From NCBI GenBank assembly GCA_021848385.1, contig JAJZUQ010000012.1, forward strand, positions 1 to 64,000: 64,000 bases of DNA, in the 5' to 3' direction. Each line of letters starts with the position of its first letter. Position 1 is the first letter of the stretch. Positions 17,798 through 28,617 of this stretch are shown piece by piece. The DNA is from Deltaproteobacteria bacterium (GTDB lineage: Bacteria > Desulfobacterota > Desulfuromonadia > Geobacterales > Geobacteraceae). Under the pieces are notes generated by a model. That model saw only the letters and a list, made by a program, of their open reading frames with translations, did no database searches and was not told the DNA's origin. The position numbers and the translations under genes are program-made.

Positions 17798-18210
17798 AAA
17801 CCCCCGCATGGCTGCAGGAAAATATAGGGCTCAGGATCATGGCCCTTGTCCTTGCCTTATTGCTCTGGGCCTACGTGACCGGGGGAGGGGAGACGGAACG
17901 TGTGCTCACTGCCCGGGTCGAGACGATGAATCTGCCTGCCGGGCTGGTCGTGGCTGGCAATCCGGTGGAGCGGGTTGAATTGCGGCTTGCCGGACCTCGT
18001 ATGCTATTGGCAAAAATAGCGGCTGACCGCCTGACCATTCCCCTCGACCTGGGGGGAGTGCGGGAAGGGAGTGTTACCTTTGCCGCGTTGGAAACGAGAT
18101 TGCCGATGCCTGCCGGTGTACGGATCACCCGTATCTATCCCTCTACTGTCGAACTCCGTCTGGTCAGAGGAGATGGCGGTACGGCAACCCCTGCCCGTGG
18201 TGAGAAATAG
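17794..18210 (+). CDS. cdaR: YbbR-domain protein CdaR, regulator of the diadenylate cyclase
   Basis: One N-terminal membrane helix (LRIMALVLALLLWAYV) followed by a YbbR domain facing the periplasm (GLVVAGNPVERVELRLAGPR ... then VRITRIYPSTVELRL). The 138-residue length means a shorter version than the three-to-four-YbbR proteins of Firmicutes. ATG 17794 overlaps the cdaA stop as ATGA, so the pair is translationally coupled. Expected to bind CdaA and tune c-di-AMP production. Confidence 0.85.
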   Translation: MKTPAWLQENIGLRIMALVLALLLWAYVTGGGETERVLTARVETMNLPAGLVVAGNPVERVELRLAGPRMLLAKIAADRLTIPLDLGGVREGSVTFAALETRLPMPAGVRITRIYPSTVELRLVRGDGGTATPARGEK

Positions 18211-18280
18211 CTGCGGATTGGCTTGCTACATCATGCAGTGTGCAGATATTAAACCGGCATGACCGGTACAGGAGTGCAGT

Positions 18281-19636
18281 ATGAAGAAACTTTTCGGAAC
18301 CGACGGCGTGCGCGGCGTGGCAAACGTTTATCCCATGACAAGCGAAATGGCCATGCAGATTGGCCGTGCTGCGGCGTATATTTTCAAGAACGGTCGTCAG
18401 CGGCACCGTATCGTCATCGGCAAGGACACCCGCCTCTCCGGGTATATGCTTGAGAATGCCCTGGTTGCGGGTATCTGTTCCATGGGAGTGGATGTACTGA
18501 TTGTCGGTCCGCTCCCGACTCCCGGTATTGCCAACATTACCTCCTCCATGCGTGCCGATGCAGGGGTTGTTATCTCTGCCTCCCACAATGCATTCCAGGA
18601 CAACGGCATCAAGTTTTTTTCGCGCGACGGCTTCAAACTTCCGGACGAAATGGAACTGAAGATAGAGGAACTCATCTTTTCCAAAAAGATAGATTCCCTG
18701 CGCCCAACTGCCACCGAGGTCGGCAAGGCCTACCGTATTGATGATGCTGTGGGCCGTTATGTGGTCTTTCTCAAGAACACCTTCCCCAAGGAACTGGATC
18801 TGACCGGGCTGAAAATTGTTCTCGATTGTGCCAACGGCGCTGCATACAAAGTGGCACCGGCGGTATTCGAGGAGCTGGGGGCCGAGGTGATCTCCATCGG
18901 CGTCAAACCGAACGGTATCAATATCAATGCCGGCTGTGGATCCCTTCACCCGGAGGTTATCAGCGAGGCGGTCAAGGAACATCGCGCCGACCTGGGGATT
19001 GCCCTGGATGGTGATGCCGACCGGGTGATCTTCGTGGATGAGTTTGGCAACGAGGTGGATGGCGACCACATCATGGCCATCTGCGCCACCCATCTGATCA
19101 GGCAGAAGAAACTGCGGAAAAACACGCTGGTAGCCACGGTGATGAGCAATATGGGGCTTGATATCGCCGTCAAGAAGGCGGGTGGAAAGATCATCAAGAC
19201 CGCCGTCGGCGACCGCTACGTGGTGGAAGAAATGCTGAAAGGAGGGTACAATCTGGGGGGAGAACAGTCGGGGCATATGATATTCCTCGACCACAACACC
19301 ACCGGCGACGGAGTCCTCTCCGCCCTGCAGGTGCTGGCGATCATGCGCCGGACCGGAAAGACCCTGGCGGAGCTGGCGGAGGTGATGATCCCCCTGCCGC
19401 AGGTGCTGGTGAACGTCAGGGTTCGGGAACGAACGGACATCATGACCATTCCCCAAGTAGCCGCGCTGATTAAGGGGATAGAAGAGAAGGTAAAGGATGA
19501 GGGGCGGGTGCTGATCCGTTATTCCGGAACGGAGCCACTGCTCCGGATTATGCTGGAAGGGCAGGACAAGTACCAGATTACCACGTGGGCCAAGGAGATC
19601 GCGGACCTGGTGGAGAGCAAGATCGGAGGTAAGTGA
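18281..19636 (+). CDS. glmM: Phosphoglucosamine mutase
   Basis: Interconverts glucosamine 6-phosphate and glucosamine 1-phosphate on the way to UDP-GlcNAc for peptidoglycan and LPS. The phosphoserine loop is [14 protein letters not shown], the metal loop DGDADRV, the sugar loop GGEQSGHM and the phosphate site [12 protein letters not shown]. Length of 451 is normal. AGGAGTGCAGT lies upstream of the ATG. Third gene of the cdaA-cdaR-glmM set; GlmM is known in other bacteria to inhibit CdaA directly. Confidence 0.96.
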   Translation: MKKLFGTDGVRGVANVYPMTSEMAMQIGRAAAYIFKNGRQRHRIVIGKDTRLSGYMLENALVAGICSMGVDVLIVGPLPTPGIANITSSMRADAGVVISASHNAFQDNGIKFFSRDGFKLPDEMELKIEELIFSKKIDSLRPTATEVGKAYRIDDAVGRYVVFLKNTFPKELDLTGLKIVLDCANGAAYKVAPAVFEELGAEVISIGVKPNGININAGCGSLHPEVISEAVKEHRADLGIALDGDADRVIFVDEFGNEVDGDHIMAICATHLIRQKKLRKNTLVATVMSNMGLDIAVKKAGGKIIKTAVGDRYVVEEMLKGGYNLGGEQSGHMIFLDHNTTGDGVLSALQVLAIMRRTGKTLAELAEVMIPLPQVLVNVRVRERTDIMTIPQVAALIKGIEEKVKDEGRVLIRYSGTEPLLRIMLEGQDKYQITTWAKEIADLVESKIGGK

Positions 19637-19638
19637 GT

Positions 19639-20358
19639 ATGGCCAAGCTGGGGGTCAATATAGACCACGTCGCGACTATCCGCCAGGCACGGGGAGGGAA
19701 CGAGCCTGATCCGGTTACCGCCGCGGCCATTGCAGAGCTGGCAGGCGCTGACGGGATCACAATCCATCTGCGGGAGGACCGCCGCCATATCCAGGATCGT
19801 GATCTGAAGATCCTGCGTCAGACTGTCAAGACACGGCTCAATCTGGAGATGGCCGCCACCGCTGAAATGGTGGCCATTGCTTGTTCCGTGAAGCCAGATA
19901 TGTGCACTCTCGTCCCTGAGAAACGCCAGGAACTCACAACGGAAGGGGGCCTGGATGTCCGCATCCACCAGGAGAGCCTGACCGATGTGGTTGAAAAGCT
20001 CCAGGAAGGGGGGATGCTCGTCAGCCTTTTCATCGACCCCGACCCCGATCAGGTCAAGGCGGTAAGCAAGATAGGAGCCGATTATGTCGAAATTCATACC
20101 GGTTCTTTTGCCGAGGCCCGAGGCTATCGTGCGCAGGATGGGGAGTTGCGCAAGATAGAGAATGCGATCAAACTCGCTGCAAAACTCGGTCTTGGCGTCA
20201 ATGCGGGGCATGGCCTCAACTACAGCAATATCAAGATGGTGGCGGCCCTTGGCGGGATCGAGGAGTTCAATATCGGGCACTCCATCATTTCCCGGGCAGT
20301 GCTGGTCGGACTCGACCGGGCGGTGCGGGAAATGATGGATCTGGTAAAATATGCCTGA
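19639..20358 (+). CDS. pdxJ: Pyridoxine 5'-phosphate synthase
   Basis: Condenses 1-deoxyxylulose 5-phosphate with 3-amino-2-oxopropyl phosphate to form pyridoxine 5'-phosphate (DXP-dependent vitamin B6 route). The barrel begins [18 protein letters not shown], typical of the family; [24 protein letters not shown] and GHGLNYSNI follow. GGAGGT at 19625-19630 fits ATG 19639 better than the GTG at 19633, which overlaps the glmM stop. 239 residues. The pair pdxJ-acpS is widely conserved. Confidence 0.95.
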   Translation: MAKLGVNIDHVATIRQARGGNEPDPVTAAAIAELAGADGITIHLREDRRHIQDRDLKILRQTVKTRLNLEMAATAEMVAIACSVKPDMCTLVPEKRQELTTEGGLDVRIHQESLTDVVEKLQEGGMLVSLFIDPDPDQVKAVSKIGADYVEIHTGSFAEARGYRAQDGELRKIENAIKLAAKLGLGVNAGHGLNYSNIKMVAALGGIEEFNIGHSIISRAVLVGLDRAVREMMDLVKYA

Positions 20359-20367
20359 CGGGGCGAT

Positions 20368-20748
20368 ATGATTTTCGGGAATGGTATCGATATCGTGGCT
20401 ATCAGCCGCTTCGAGCGTTTTGTGGTGGAGAATAACGTTCCGCTCCTGGAACGGCTTTTTACCTCGCACGAACGTGAGTACTGTGCGGTGCGCAAGCGGA
20501 GCGCCCAGCATTATGCCCTCCGTTTCGCCGCAAAGGAGGCCTTTTTGAAGGCTCTCGGCACGGGTCTCCGTGACGGCATAAGCTGGCATGACGTGGAGGT
20601 CGTCAACGACTCTCTCGGCAAGCCGGAACTTCGACTCTCCGGCCGTGCCCGTGAACTTTACGACGGGCATGGACTGAAGCATCACTTTCTGTCCCTGTCC
20701 CACGATGGCGACGTGGCTGCCGCATCCGTGATCCTGGAGGGAGAATGA
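20368..20748 (+). CDS. acpS: Holo-[acyl-carrier-protein] synthase
   Basis: Transfers 4'-phosphopantetheine from CoA to the acyl carrier protein. Family motifs are [13 protein letters not shown] with the metal-binding Asp, and [14 protein letters not shown] with the catalytic Glu/Lys; the C-terminus ends in the [17 protein letters not shown] strand. 126 residues, typical for the trimeric AcpS type. It overlaps the start of nnr by 4 nt. Confidence 0.95.
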   Translation: MIFGNGIDIVAISRFERFVVENNVPLLERLFTSHEREYCAVRKRSAQHYALRFAAKEAFLKALGTGLRDGISWHDVEVVNDSLGKPELRLSGRARELYDGHGLKHHFLSLSHDGDVAAASVILEGE

Positions 20749-22289
20749 AGGTCGTTACCGGCGCAACCATGCAGGAGATCGACCGGCGGGCCATCGTGGA
20801 GTTCGGTGTGCCGGGGCTTGTCCTGATGGAGAATGCGGGTACCGGCTGTGTTGCGGCCATCATGGAGATGTATGGTTGTCAAAATGGTAAGCGTGCCGTT
20901 GTGGTGGCGGGTAAGGGGAACAACGGCGGTGACGGATACGTTATCGCCCGGCTCCTCCATGAGCAGGGGTGGCATGTTGCAACCTTCGTCATCGCCCGCA
21001 AAGAAGATATAGGCGGTGATGCACGCACCAACCTTGAACGCCTGGGAGATAGTGCGATCGCGTACTGCCCCGAGCCCGGCATGTTTGGACACTACGTCGC
21101 GTCGTTGCGGGGGGCGGACGTCATCGTCGATGCCCTGCTCGGTACCGGCCTCAAAAGTGACGTGACGGGGGTATATGCCGAGGCCATTTCCCTGATGAAC
21201 GGTGCCGGTCGGCCGGTGGTGGCGGTGGACATACCCTCGGGGATCGACGCGGCCACCGGCAAAATACTGGGGCGGGCGGTGCGGGCTGACCTCACCGTGA
21301 CCTTTGGTCTGGCCAAGTGCGGTCATGTCCTGTATCCGGGGACGGAGTTCACCGGTAACCTGAAAGTAGTGGACATCGGGATTCCCACCGACGTGACTGA
21401 TGCTGCACCAGGTCTTGACTTTCTCGATGCTGCCACAGTCCGGCCCCTGCTGCGCGGACGTGAACGTACGGCACACAAGGGGAGTTATGGCCATTGCCTC
21501 ATTGTTGCCGGCTCCACCGGCAAAACGGGTGCTGCGGCCATGGCCGCCAACAGTGCGGTCCGGAGTGGTGCCGGCCTGGTGACTCTGGCGGTGCCGGCCA
21601 GCCTCGGCCACATCCTGGAGGTCAAAACTACCGAGGCCATGACGCTTCCTCTTCCCGACGGTGGTTTCGGTCATCTGGTGGATGCTGATCAGGCGTGCAT
21701 CGACAATGCTCTGAAGGGGACGAGTGCGGTGGCAGTGGGTCCCGGCCTTGCACTCCATCCCGAGACAGCCCAGCTGGTCCGGTGGTTGGTTTCGACCATT
21801 ACCCAACCGCTGGTGCTTGATGCCGATGGGCTGAACGCTGTTGCCGAAGAGCCTGAGGTACTGCTCCGGAAACAGTCTCAGACCGTGGTTGTGACCCCCC
21901 ATCCTGGTGAAATGGCACGTCTTGCCGGTTGTTCGGTGACTGATGTGGAGCGTGACCGGATAGCTTCCGCCCGGGAGTTTGCCAAACGCTACGGAGTCCA
22001 CGTAGTTCTCAAAGGGGCGCGCACCATCATTGCCGCTCCCGATGGCCGGATGGCCATTAACGGAAGTGGTAACCCCGGCATGGCATCGGGAGGGATGGGC
22101 GATGTCCTCACCGGCATCCTGACAGCACTCCTCGCCCAGGGATATGAGCCGTTCACCGCCTGTCGTGTCGGGGTGTTCCTCCATGGGTATGCGGCCGACA
22201 TGGTGGCGGCGGAGATGGGAGAGATCGGAATGGCCGCCGTGGACGTTCAGGAACGGCTTCCCTATGCTTGTAAACAATTGATGACATGA
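20745..22289 (+). CDS. nnr: Bifunctional NAD(P)H-hydrate repair enzyme (epimerase + ADP-dependent dehydratase)
   Basis: Repairs hydrated NADH and NADPH. The N-terminal YjeF epimerase domain (about 1-215) has [22 protein letters not shown] and VDALLGTGL; the C-terminal ribokinase-like dehydratase domain (about 225-510) has [26 protein letters not shown] and the ATP/ADP loop [18 protein letters not shown]. The two-domain fusion at 514 residues is the usual bacterial form. ATGA overlap with acpS. Confidence 0.95.
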   Translation: MKVVTGATMQEIDRRAIVEFGVPGLVLMENAGTGCVAAIMEMYGCQNGKRAVVVAGKGNNGGDGYVIARLLHEQGWHVATFVIARKEDIGGDARTNLERLGDSAIAYCPEPGMFGHYVASLRGADVIVDALLGTGLKSDVTGVYAEAISLMNGAGRPVVAVDIPSGIDAATGKILGRAVRADLTVTFGLAKCGHVLYPGTEFTGNLKVVDIGIPTDVTDAAPGLDFLDAATVRPLLRGRERTAHKGSYGHCLIVAGSTGKTGAAAMAANSAVRSGAGLVTLAVPASLGHILEVKTTEAMTLPLPDGGFGHLVDADQACIDNALKGTSAVAVGPGLALHPETAQLVRWLVSTITQPLVLDADGLNAVAEEPEVLLRKQSQTVVVTPHPGEMARLAGCSVTDVERDRIASAREFAKRYGVHVVLKGARTIIAAPDGRMAINGSGNPGMASGGMGDVLTGILTALLAQGYEPFTACRVGVFLHGYAADMVAAEMGEIGMAAVDVQERLPYACKQLMT

Positions 22290-22303
22290 ATGGAGAGAAT
22301 ACT

Positions 22304-22759
22304 ATGCTGACCGTTTCCGATGTAATGACCAAAGAGGTGATCACCGTCACGAAGGACACATCCATACGGGACCTGGCTGAGCTGTTTACCCGGCACCGGA
22401 TCAGCACCGCACCGGTGGTCGATGCTGCCGGGGACCTCATCGGTGTCGTGACGGAAAGTGACTTGATCGAGCAGGACAAGAACCTCCATATCCCGACGGT
22501 CATCTCTCTCTTCGACTGGGTGATCTATCTGGAGAGCGAGAAAAAATTCGAGCGGGAACTGCAGAAGATGACCGGGCAGACTGTTGGCGACATATTGCTG
22601 ACGGAAGTGGTAACGGTTACGCCGGCAACCCCCTTGAGCAGTGTCGCTGACCTTATGAGCAGTAGGAAACTCCATGCCCTGCCGGTAGTTGAGGGTAAGA
22701 AGGTGGTCGGTATGGTGGCCAGGATCGACCTTATCCGTACCATGACCGGCCAGGGATAA
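22304..22759 (+). CDS. Two-CBS-domain protein
   Basis: A 151-residue protein consisting of a tandem CBS pair: the first starts TVSDVMTKEVITVTKDTSI and ends GVVTESDLI, the second starts VGDILLTEVVTVTPATPL and ends GMVARIDLIR. A longer linker than usual carries an amphipathic stretch (PTVISLFDWVIYLESEKKFE). CBS pairs usually bind adenine nucleotides. GGAGAG at 22291-22296 supports ATG 22304 over the ATG at 22286 that overlaps the nnr stop. tsaE starts 2 nt after the stop. Ligand and target unknown. Confidence 0.87.
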   Translation: MLTVSDVMTKEVITVTKDTSIRDLAELFTRHRISTAPVVDAAGDLIGVVTESDLIEQDKNLHIPTVISLFDWVIYLESEKKFERELQKMTGQTVGDILLTEVVTVTPATPLSSVADLMSSRKLHALPVVEGKKVVGMVARIDLIRTMTGQG

Positions 22760-22761
22760 CC

Positions 22762-23265
22762 GTGGTCGAGCTGATTACCAGCAGTGCTGCGGAAACCGCT
22801 TCCCTGGGGCGGCGACTCGGCACCCTGCTCGGGCCGGGTGATTTTGTGGCACTGACGGGCGATCTCGGGACGGGCAAGACCGAGTTTTCCCGTGGAGTGG
22901 CTGCCGGTATTGGGGTGAAGGAGACGACTCCCATCACCAGTCCGACGTTTACTCTTCTCAACAGTTATCAGGGGCGATTGCCGTTCTATCATTTTGACCT
23001 TTACCGGCTTGCCGGCGCGGGTGATATTTTGGAACTCGGTTTTGAAGAATATTTTTATGGTGACGGGGCCTGTCTTGTGGAGTGGGCGGAACGGCTGCAA
23101 GGGGAGATGCCCGGCGACCGCCTGACCGTCACGTTCAGCCATGAAGGAGACGATAGCCGACGCCTGCTGTTCGAGCCCCACGGGAAGCGCTATGAGGAAC
23201 TTCTGACACAGCTTTTTCCGGCAAATTTGAAAAAATGTTTTGACCCGTTGCAGGATTCCTGCTAA
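22762..23265 (+). CDS. tsaE: tRNA threonylcarbamoyladenosine biosynthesis ATPase TsaE
   Basis: ATPase partner of TsaB and TsaD in making t6A37 of ANN-decoding tRNAs. The P-loop is TGDLGTGKTEFSRG, followed by ITSPTFTLLNSY, FYHFDLYRL and LVEWAERL, all conserved in TsaE. 167 residues is slightly longer than average. GTG start at 22762, 2 nt after the CBS protein stop. TsaB/TsaD are not in this window. Confidence 0.93.
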   Translation: MVELITSSAAETASLGRRLGTLLGPGDFVALTGDLGTGKTEFSRGVAAGIGVKETTPITSPTFTLLNSYQGRLPFYHFDLYRLAGAGDILELGFEEYFYGDGACLVEWAERLQGEMPGDRLTVTFSHEGDDSRRLLFEPHGKRYEELLTQLFPANLKKCFDPLQDSC

Positions 23266-23337
23266 TAGAAACGTTCCAACCGTTTGCCCCTGCTTGAATG
23301 GGTGAGACAAGGTTTTACGCAAAGGAGGATAGCTCAG

Positions 23338-24570
23338 ATGGCACTGGTGGTTCAAAAATACGGCGGTACGTCCATGGGGTCGGTCGACCGGATCAGAAAT
23401 GTGGCCAAGCGGGTCGCCAGAACTTATGACGCCGGCAACGATATGGTAATTGTCGTGTCCGCCATGTCCGGCGAAACCAACAAGCTGGTGGCCCTGGCTA
23501 ATGATATCTGCGAATTTCCCGATAATCGCGAATATGATGTGCTGGTGGCGTCAGGTGAACAGGTTTCTATCGCACTGCTCTCGATCTGTCTGAAATCCAT
23601 GGGGTACAAGGCCAAGTCCTATCACGGCTGGCAGGTGCCGGTTATCACCGACAACGCCTTCAGCAAGGCGCGCATCGAAGAGATTCCCGACACCAAAATG
23701 CGCGCGGACCTCAAGGACGGAACCATTGTTGTGGTTGCCGGATTCCAGGGTATCGACCGTGAAGGGAACGTTACCACACTTGGCCGGGGGGGGTCTGACA
23801 CGTCGGCGGTGGCTCTGGCTGCGGCCCTCAAGGCAGATGTCTGCGAGATTTTCACCGACGTGGACGGTGTCTATACCACCGATCCCAACATATGCACCGA
23901 TGCCCGTAAGATCGAAAAGGTTTCTTACGAAGAAATGCTGGAACTGGCCAGTCTGGGTGCGAAAGTGCTCCAGATCCGGTCGGTGGAATTCGCCAAAAAG
24001 TACAATGTGGACGTGCACGTCCGCTCCAGCTTCAATGATAATCAGGGTACCATGGTTACCAAGGAGGATAAGGAAATGGAAGCAGTACTCGTATCAGGCA
24101 TTGCCTATGATAAGAACGAAGCCAAAATTGCCGTAATGAATGTTCCCGATAAGCCGGGGATCGCTGCCAAGATTCTTTCTCCTCTTTCCGATGCCAACAT
24201 CTCTGTCGACATGATCGTTCAGAACGTGAGTGAATCCGGTCACACCGATTTTACCTTTACCGTCACCAAGGCCGATTTCAAGAAGGCCCTTGCCATTACC
24301 AAAGAGACGGCTACAGAGATATCCGCCAAGGATGTGGTAACCGATGAGAGCATCTCCAAGATTTCCATCGTCGGTGTCGGCATGCGGAGCCATGCCGGTG
24401 TGGCCACCAAAATGTTCCAGACCTTGGCAAAAGAGGGGATCAATATCCAGATGATCTCAACATCCGAGATCAAGGTCTCAGTGGTGATCGATGCCAAGTA
24501 CACTGAACTTGCGGTACGGGTGCTGCATGATGCATTCGGCATGTCGGGGAAAGATGCGAAAGAGGAGTAA
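23338..24570 (+). CDS. lysC: Aspartate kinase
   Basis: Phosphorylates aspartate, the entry to lysine, threonine, methionine and here (via threonine or directly by the citramalate route) isoleucine synthesis. The kinase domain starts [14 protein letters not shown] and has [16 protein letters not shown] and [12 protein letters not shown]; the C-terminal half has two ACT domains ([18 protein letters not shown], then [19 protein letters not shown]). 410 residues, the short lysC type. AAAGGAGG at 23321-23328 decides ATG 23338 over the upstream TTG. cimA follows after 138 nt. Confidence 0.95.
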   Translation: MALVVQKYGGTSMGSVDRIRNVAKRVARTYDAGNDMVIVVSAMSGETNKLVALANDICEFPDNREYDVLVASGEQVSIALLSICLKSMGYKAKSYHGWQVPVITDNAFSKARIEEIPDTKMRADLKDGTIVVVAGFQGIDREGNVTTLGRGGSDTSAVALAAALKADVCEIFTDVDGVYTTDPNICTDARKIEKVSYEEMLELASLGAKVLQIRSVEFAKKYNVDVHVRSSFNDNQGTMVTKEDKEMEAVLVSGIAYDKNEAKIAVMNVPDKPGIAAKILSPLSDANISVDMIVQNVSESGHTDFTFTVTKADFKKALAITKETATEISAKDVVTDESISKISIVGVGMRSHAGVATKMFQTLAKEGINIQMISTSEIKVSVVIDAKYTELAVRVLHDAFGMSGKDAKEE

Positions 24571-24612
24571 CTCTTTTTTCACCAGTTGTTTTTACTCATT
24601 AGTCTCAAGCAG

Positions 24613-24667
24613 GAGGCACAGGGGATACTCGAGTCGAAGTTCTGACCGGTGTTGTGCTCTGTGCCTC
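24613..24667 (+). promoter_or_regulatory. Inverted repeat in the lysC-cimA gap
   Basis: GAGGCACAG (24613-24621) and CTGTGCCTC (24659-24667) are perfectly complementary with a 37-nt loop, 41 nt before the cimA start. There is no T-run after it, so a leader structure is as likely as a terminator. Confidence 0.35.
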
Positions 24668-24708
24668 TTGTCGTTGGGATTAAAATCCATCTGATCGAAG
24701 GTGAATGT

Positions 24709-26295
24709 ATGGGCCTGGTAAAATTATACGATACGACATTACGAGACGGGACGCAGGCGGAGGATATCTCGTTCCTGGTGGAAGACAAGATCCGCATCGC
24801 CCACAAACTGGACGAGATAGGTATCAACTACATCGAGGGAGGATGGCCCGGGAGTAATCCGAAGGATGTCGCTTTTTTCAAGGACATAAAAAAGGAGAAG
24901 CTTTCACAGGCGAAGATCGCGGCCTTCGGTTCCACGCGGCGGGCAAAGATTACACCGGACAAGGATCAGAACATCCGGACCCTGATTCAGGCAGAACCCG
25001 ATGCCATCACCATTTTCGGCAAAACCTGGGATTTTCACGTGCGGGAAGCGCTGCGCATCTCTCTTGAAGAAAACCTGGAGCTGATCTTTGACTCCCTGGA
25101 GTACCTGAAATCCCACGCCCAGGAAGTCTTCTACGATGCCGAGCATTTCTTTGACGGCTACAAGGCCGATCCAGAGTATGCTATCAAGACTCTCAGGGCG
25201 GCCGAGCAGGCCAAGGTCGACTGTATCATCCTCTGCGATACCAATGGCGGCACCCTGCCGTTCGAACTGGCCCAGATTATCAAGGATGTGAAAAAACATA
25301 TCCAGACACCCCTCGGTATCCATGCCCATAACGATTCCGAGTGTGCCGTCGCCAATTCGCTCCATGCCGTGGACCTGGGGGTCGTGCAGGTACAGGGGAC
25401 CATCAACGGTTTCGGCGAGCGGTGCGGCAACGCCAATCTTTGCTCCATTATCCCCGCCCTGAAACTGAAAATGCAGAAAGAGTGCGTCAGTGACGAACAG
25501 CTCCGCAAGCTCCGTGACCTGTCACGTCATGTTTACGAACTGGCCAATCTTTCCCCTGACAAGCACCAGCCCTACGTGGGGAATTCCGCCTTTGCCCACA
25601 AGGGAGGGGTCCATGTCAGTGCAATCCAGCGGCATCCGGAAACCTACGAGCACATGCGCCCCGAGTTGGTTGGTAATACTACGCGGGTACTCATTTCAGA
25701 CCTTTCCGGGCGTGCGAACATCCTTGCCAAAGCCGAGGAGTTCAATATAAACCTGGACAGTAAAGACCCTGTCACTCTGGATATCCTGGACAACATCAAA
25801 GATATGGAGAACCGCGGGTACCAGTTTGAAGGAGCGGAAGCCTCCTTTGAACTGCTTATGAAACGTGCCCTCGGGACCCACCGCAAGTTCTTCTCGGTCA
25901 TTGGTTTCCGGGTTATCGACGAGAAGCGCCATGAGGACCAGAAACCTTTGTCCGAAGCTACGATCATGGTCAAGGTGGGGGGGAAACTGGAGCACACCGC
26001 TGCCGAAGGGAGCGGTCCAGTGAACGCACTCGACAACGCCATCCGGAAGGCGCTGGAGAAATTCTATCCACGGCTGAAGGAGGTCAAACTCCTCGACTAC
26101 AAGGTTCGGGTGCTCCCAGCCGGCCAAGGTACTGCATCGTCTATCCGGGTGCTCATCGAATCGGGGGACAAGGAGAGCCGTTGGGGGACGGTCGGCGTTT
26201 CCGACAATATTATCGACGCCTCCTATCAGGCGCTTATCGACAGCATTGAATACAAGCTGCACAAGGGCGAGGAGGGGGAGGCGGGTAAAAAGTGA
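24709..26295 (+). CDS. cimA: (R)-citramalate synthase
   Basis: Condenses pyruvate and acetyl-CoA to citramalate, the threonine-independent entry to isoleucine. It belongs to the HMGL/isopropylmalate synthase family: [18 protein letters not shown] with the metal Asp, then [12 protein letters not shown], the metal-binding [15 protein letters not shown], and [15 protein letters not shown]. The GGWPG segment and 528-residue length distinguish CimA from LeuA. The C-terminal LeuA_dimer domain (from about residue 390) is the expected isoleucine-sensing region. The ATG at 24709 has GAAGGTGA upstream; the frame extends 20 codons further without a ribosome binding site. From memory, Geobacter uses this pathway. 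Confidence 0.93.
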   Translation: MGLVKLYDTTLRDGTQAEDISFLVEDKIRIAHKLDEIGINYIEGGWPGSNPKDVAFFKDIKKEKLSQAKIAAFGSTRRAKITPDKDQNIRTLIQAEPDAITIFGKTWDFHVREALRISLEENLELIFDSLEYLKSHAQEVFYDAEHFFDGYKADPEYAIKTLRAAEQAKVDCIILCDTNGGTLPFELAQIIKDVKKHIQTPLGIHAHNDSECAVANSLHAVDLGVVQVQGTINGFGERCGNANLCSIIPALKLKMQKECVSDEQLRKLRDLSRHVYELANLSPDKHQPYVGNSAFAHKGGVHVSAIQRHPETYEHMRPELVGNTTRVLISDLSGRANILAKAEEFNINLDSKDPVTLDILDNIKDMENRGYQFEGAEASFELLMKRALGTHRKFFSVIGFRVIDEKRHEDQKPLSEATIMVKVGGKLEHTAAEGSGPVNALDNAIRKALEKFYPRLKEVKLLDYKVRVLPAGQGTASSIRVLIESGDKESRWGTVGVSDNIIDASYQALIDSIEYKLHKGEEGEAGKK

Positions 26296-26849
26296 CCCGA
26301 CGAAGCGATAGCTTTGTACTCTGGCTTCTTTCAGCCGGCTTCTGCGTGATCTGTTTTTATAAAGGCCACGGTACTCCCTTGCAAGGGGTGCCCGTGGCCT
26401 TTATGCATAGGCCCGGTTCCTCTGTTTCCCTGCGCATAACGGGTGCTGTGCCGAAGCCGGGCGTGTATCAATTTCCCGAGGGCATGACGATGGGTGATGT
26501 CATGAAAATGACGCTGCCCCAATCGGGTGTCATTCAGTTGGAAGACCCCGTGCATTTACGCAAAATGAAGACCGGTGACATAGTGACTGTTCGTCTGGCG
26601 GTGAACGAACATGCTGAAATATCTGTAGGTAGTATGACTGCCCGGGAGCGGATGCTGCTTGGGATTCCGTTAAACCCCGACCTTATGGATTGCGCAGATT
26701 GGGATGCCCTGCCGGGTATAGGGCCTGAACTTGCAAAAAGCATTATTGCTGAGCGTCATAAAAATGGCGGATTCGGCAATGTCGAGCACCTCGAAAGGGT
26801 GCCCGGTCTCGGCTCAAAACGGATAGAGTCTATCAGACGCTATTTTTGA
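26292..26849 (+). CDS. ComEA-like protein (SLBB-type region + helix-hairpin-helix)
   Basis: A single N-terminal membrane helix ([15 protein letters not shown]) anchors an exported protein. Residues about 45-110 look like an SLBB/soluble-ligand-binding fold ([23 protein letters not shown]), and the last 60 residues are two helix-hairpin-helix motifs ([16 protein letters not shown], then [15 protein letters not shown]) of the DNA-binding ComEA type. The GTG start overlaps the cimA stop (GTGA). The family binds incoming DNA during uptake. A strong inverted repeat lies inside the coding region (separate entry). Confidence 0.8.
   Translation: MTRRSDSFVLWLLSAGFCVICFYKGHGTPLQGVPVAFMHRPGSSVSLRITGAVPKPGVYQFPEGMTMGDVMKMTLPQSGVIQLEDPVHLRKMKTGDIVTVRLAVNEHAEISVGSMTARERMLLGIPLNPDLMDCADWDALPGIGPELAKSIIAERHKNGGFGNVEHLERVPGLGSKRIESIRRYF
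26359..26404. repeat. 46-nt near-perfect inverted repeat within the ComEA-like gene
   Basis: ATAAAGGCCACGG (26359-26371) pairs perfectly with CCGTGGCCTTTAT (26392-26404); after a 4x4 internal loop, CCCTTG/CAAGGG continues the palindrome to the centre. It falls between the membrane helix and the SLBB-like region. Confidence 0.8.
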
Positions 26850-27000
26850 CAAGATATAACTGACTTGAATTATACAAGAAATAGGTGATATGGATAACAG
26901 GCAGACTCTATCTATTATTCTTGTTTGCGAGTTGGCACATATGATGAAATACCCACCGGTACTTGCGATTGCAGATATTTCCTAGGTGGGGGTGCCCGTT

Positions 27001-27156
27001 ATGAATTGTCCTAAATGTAAAGGTCGTATGTTTGCCGAGAAGTTTTATGATTTTGTCAGGTCCTTCGATGCCTGGAAGTGCACGTGTTGCGGTGAGGTGC
27101 TGGATCCGACAATACTTGCAAACCGGGCCAGGAACCAGAATCTTTACCTGGGATAG
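27001..27156 (+). CDS. Small zinc-ribbon protein, 51 aa
   Basis: A 51-codon gene starting MNCPKCKGRMFAE with a second knuckle CTCCGEVLDP: a CxxC...CxxC zinc ribbon, in the style of small treble-clef proteins common in Geobacter-type genomes. AGGTGGGGG lies 9-10 nt upstream of the ATG at 27001, and a strong terminator follows 28 nt after the stop, so it is a complete transcription unit end. Function unknown; a DNA/RNA-binding or regulatory role is only a guess. Confidence 0.75.
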   Translation: MNCPKCKGRMFAEKFYDFVRSFDAWKCTCCGEVLDPTILANRARNQNLYLG

Positions 27157-27184
27157 ACCGGTCGGGCTGAACATAGCAGTGACG

Positions 27185-27218
27185 AAAGAGGGGGAAGGGT
27201 GCTTCCCCCTCTTTTTTT
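27185..27218 (+). terminator. Strong intrinsic terminator
   Basis: AGAGGGGGAAG, 4-nt loop GGTG, CTTCCCCCTCT, then a run of T; the perfect 11-bp stem is flanked by A on one side and T on the other, so it could work in both directions. Confidence 0.92.
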
Positions 27219-27512
27219 GTGCATCACGGTATAGTGAACCTCTATTCGGCAGTTGAACACTGCCTGCAGTCGTACTAAAGGGCTATTTCTGTAATTCTAG
27301 GCTCATTGCGCTGCATCCGATCAACTCACCCTGCGGGTTCGAACAGGATCGGCTGCGGACGCTTCATTTCGCCAAGAATTACGACGAAATACCCCTCATG
27401 TACTCCTTCCGGCAGTATTCAACTGCCATATCAGGTTGAATGAAGAAAGGTGACTTGTTGTGCCACGGTGATAGGGTACAATTATCCTGGTTTAGGGGAA
27501 ACGGAGGGGAGT

Positions 27513-28562
27513 ATGGCCACAATCGCCGATCAGATCGGTACCAGGCAGTTTACTGATGGACTACTGGCCTGGGTCCGGGGAAAAGGGAACATAGCTATTG
27601 TCGCCCATGATAATCCTGATCCCGATTGTCTGGCGTCAGCCATGGCGTTGCGCCACCTGTTCGTGACTAAACTGGGCCAGGAGGTAGTTATAACCTTTTC
27701 AGGAATGATAGCCCGGAGCGAGAACCTGGCCATGGCAAAGGAACTGCACATTCCCCTAGCCCCCTTAGGTATAGTGGACCTGTCCGAATTTTCGGTAGTA
27801 TGCATGCTTGACACCCAACCAGAAACGGGAAACAACTCACTTCCACCGGAAACCCGCGTGGATCTTGTCATTGACCACCATCCTCTCAGGGATGCCACGA
27901 GGGGGTGCCGCTGGGTCGATGTACGCGAAGAGTACGGTGTGACAGCCACCATTCTCTATGAATATCTGCAGGTACAGGAAGTTCAACTTGGGACTAAACT
28001 GGCAACGGCACTTTTTTATGCCATAAAATCAGAGACTCAGGACCTTGGGAGGGAGGCCAATGATCCGGACCGGGAGGCGTACCATCGGCTTTTTCCCCTG
28101 ACAAACAAGAACCTTCTTAACTCGATTAACCACCCGAAACAACCCGTAGAATATTTTATAACGATCAGTGCCGCACTTGCCAATACATCTATTTACGGCA
28201 ATGTCCTTATTTCCTCCCCTGGAGCTGTGGTTTTCCCTGAACTCGTTGCTGAAATGGCTGATTTTCTGCTAAGACTTGAAGATATAGAGATGGTTCTTGT
28301 CATGGGGCTGTACAATGATGACCTGATACTCTCTATGCGCAGCAACCGGCACGATGTAAATGCCGGTGAGGTTCTCAGGCGCCTGGTAGAGGGTTACGGC
28401 GTTGCAGGGGGGCATGGCATGATGGCCGGAGGCAAGGTGAAGATCTCTTTCCTGACACCGGCCACCATCAGGGCGATGGAAGATCTCTTGAAGAAGAGAT
28501 TTCTTGAAGGACTGGGGGTGACCGAACAGCCGATTCGTCAACTTGTCGGGCGTCGTGGTTGA
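27513..28562 (+). CDS. DHH/DHHA1 phosphoesterase, NrnA-like
   Basis: Likely oligoribonuclease/pAp phosphatase or related cyclic dinucleotide breakdown enzyme. The DHH domain shows [24 protein letters not shown] and the name-giving VIDHHPLRD; the C-terminal DHHA1 domain ends with [11 protein letters not shown]. 349 residues is close to NrnA length. The start is ATG 27513, preceded by GGAGGGGAG; the frame extends to 27450 without another signal. Given cdaA upstream in the window, a role in degrading pApA from c-di-AMP is possible, but this cannot be read from sequence. Confidence 0.86.
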   Translation: MATIADQIGTRQFTDGLLAWVRGKGNIAIVAHDNPDPDCLASAMALRHLFVTKLGQEVVITFSGMIARSENLAMAKELHIPLAPLGIVDLSEFSVVCMLDTQPETGNNSLPPETRVDLVIDHHPLRDATRGCRWVDVREEYGVTATILYEYLQVQEVQLGTKLATALFYAIKSETQDLGREANDPDREAYHRLFPLTNKNLLNSINHPKQPVEYFITISAALANTSIYGNVLISSPGAVVFPELVAEMADFLLRLEDIEMVLVMGLYNDDLILSMRSNRHDVNAGEVLRRLVEGYGVAGGHGMMAGGKVKISFLTPATIRAMEDLLKKRFLEGLGVTEQPIRQLVGRRG

Positions 28563-28617
28563 CAACTGGTCGGGATTCCGGATATATATGGCAGACACTA
28601 CGATAACAGGGAGTATT

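Noticed and set aside
23266-23337. Lysine riboswitch before lysC
   Set aside because: Only 72 nt separate tsaE and lysC, too short for the lysine aptamer, and no matching motif is seen.
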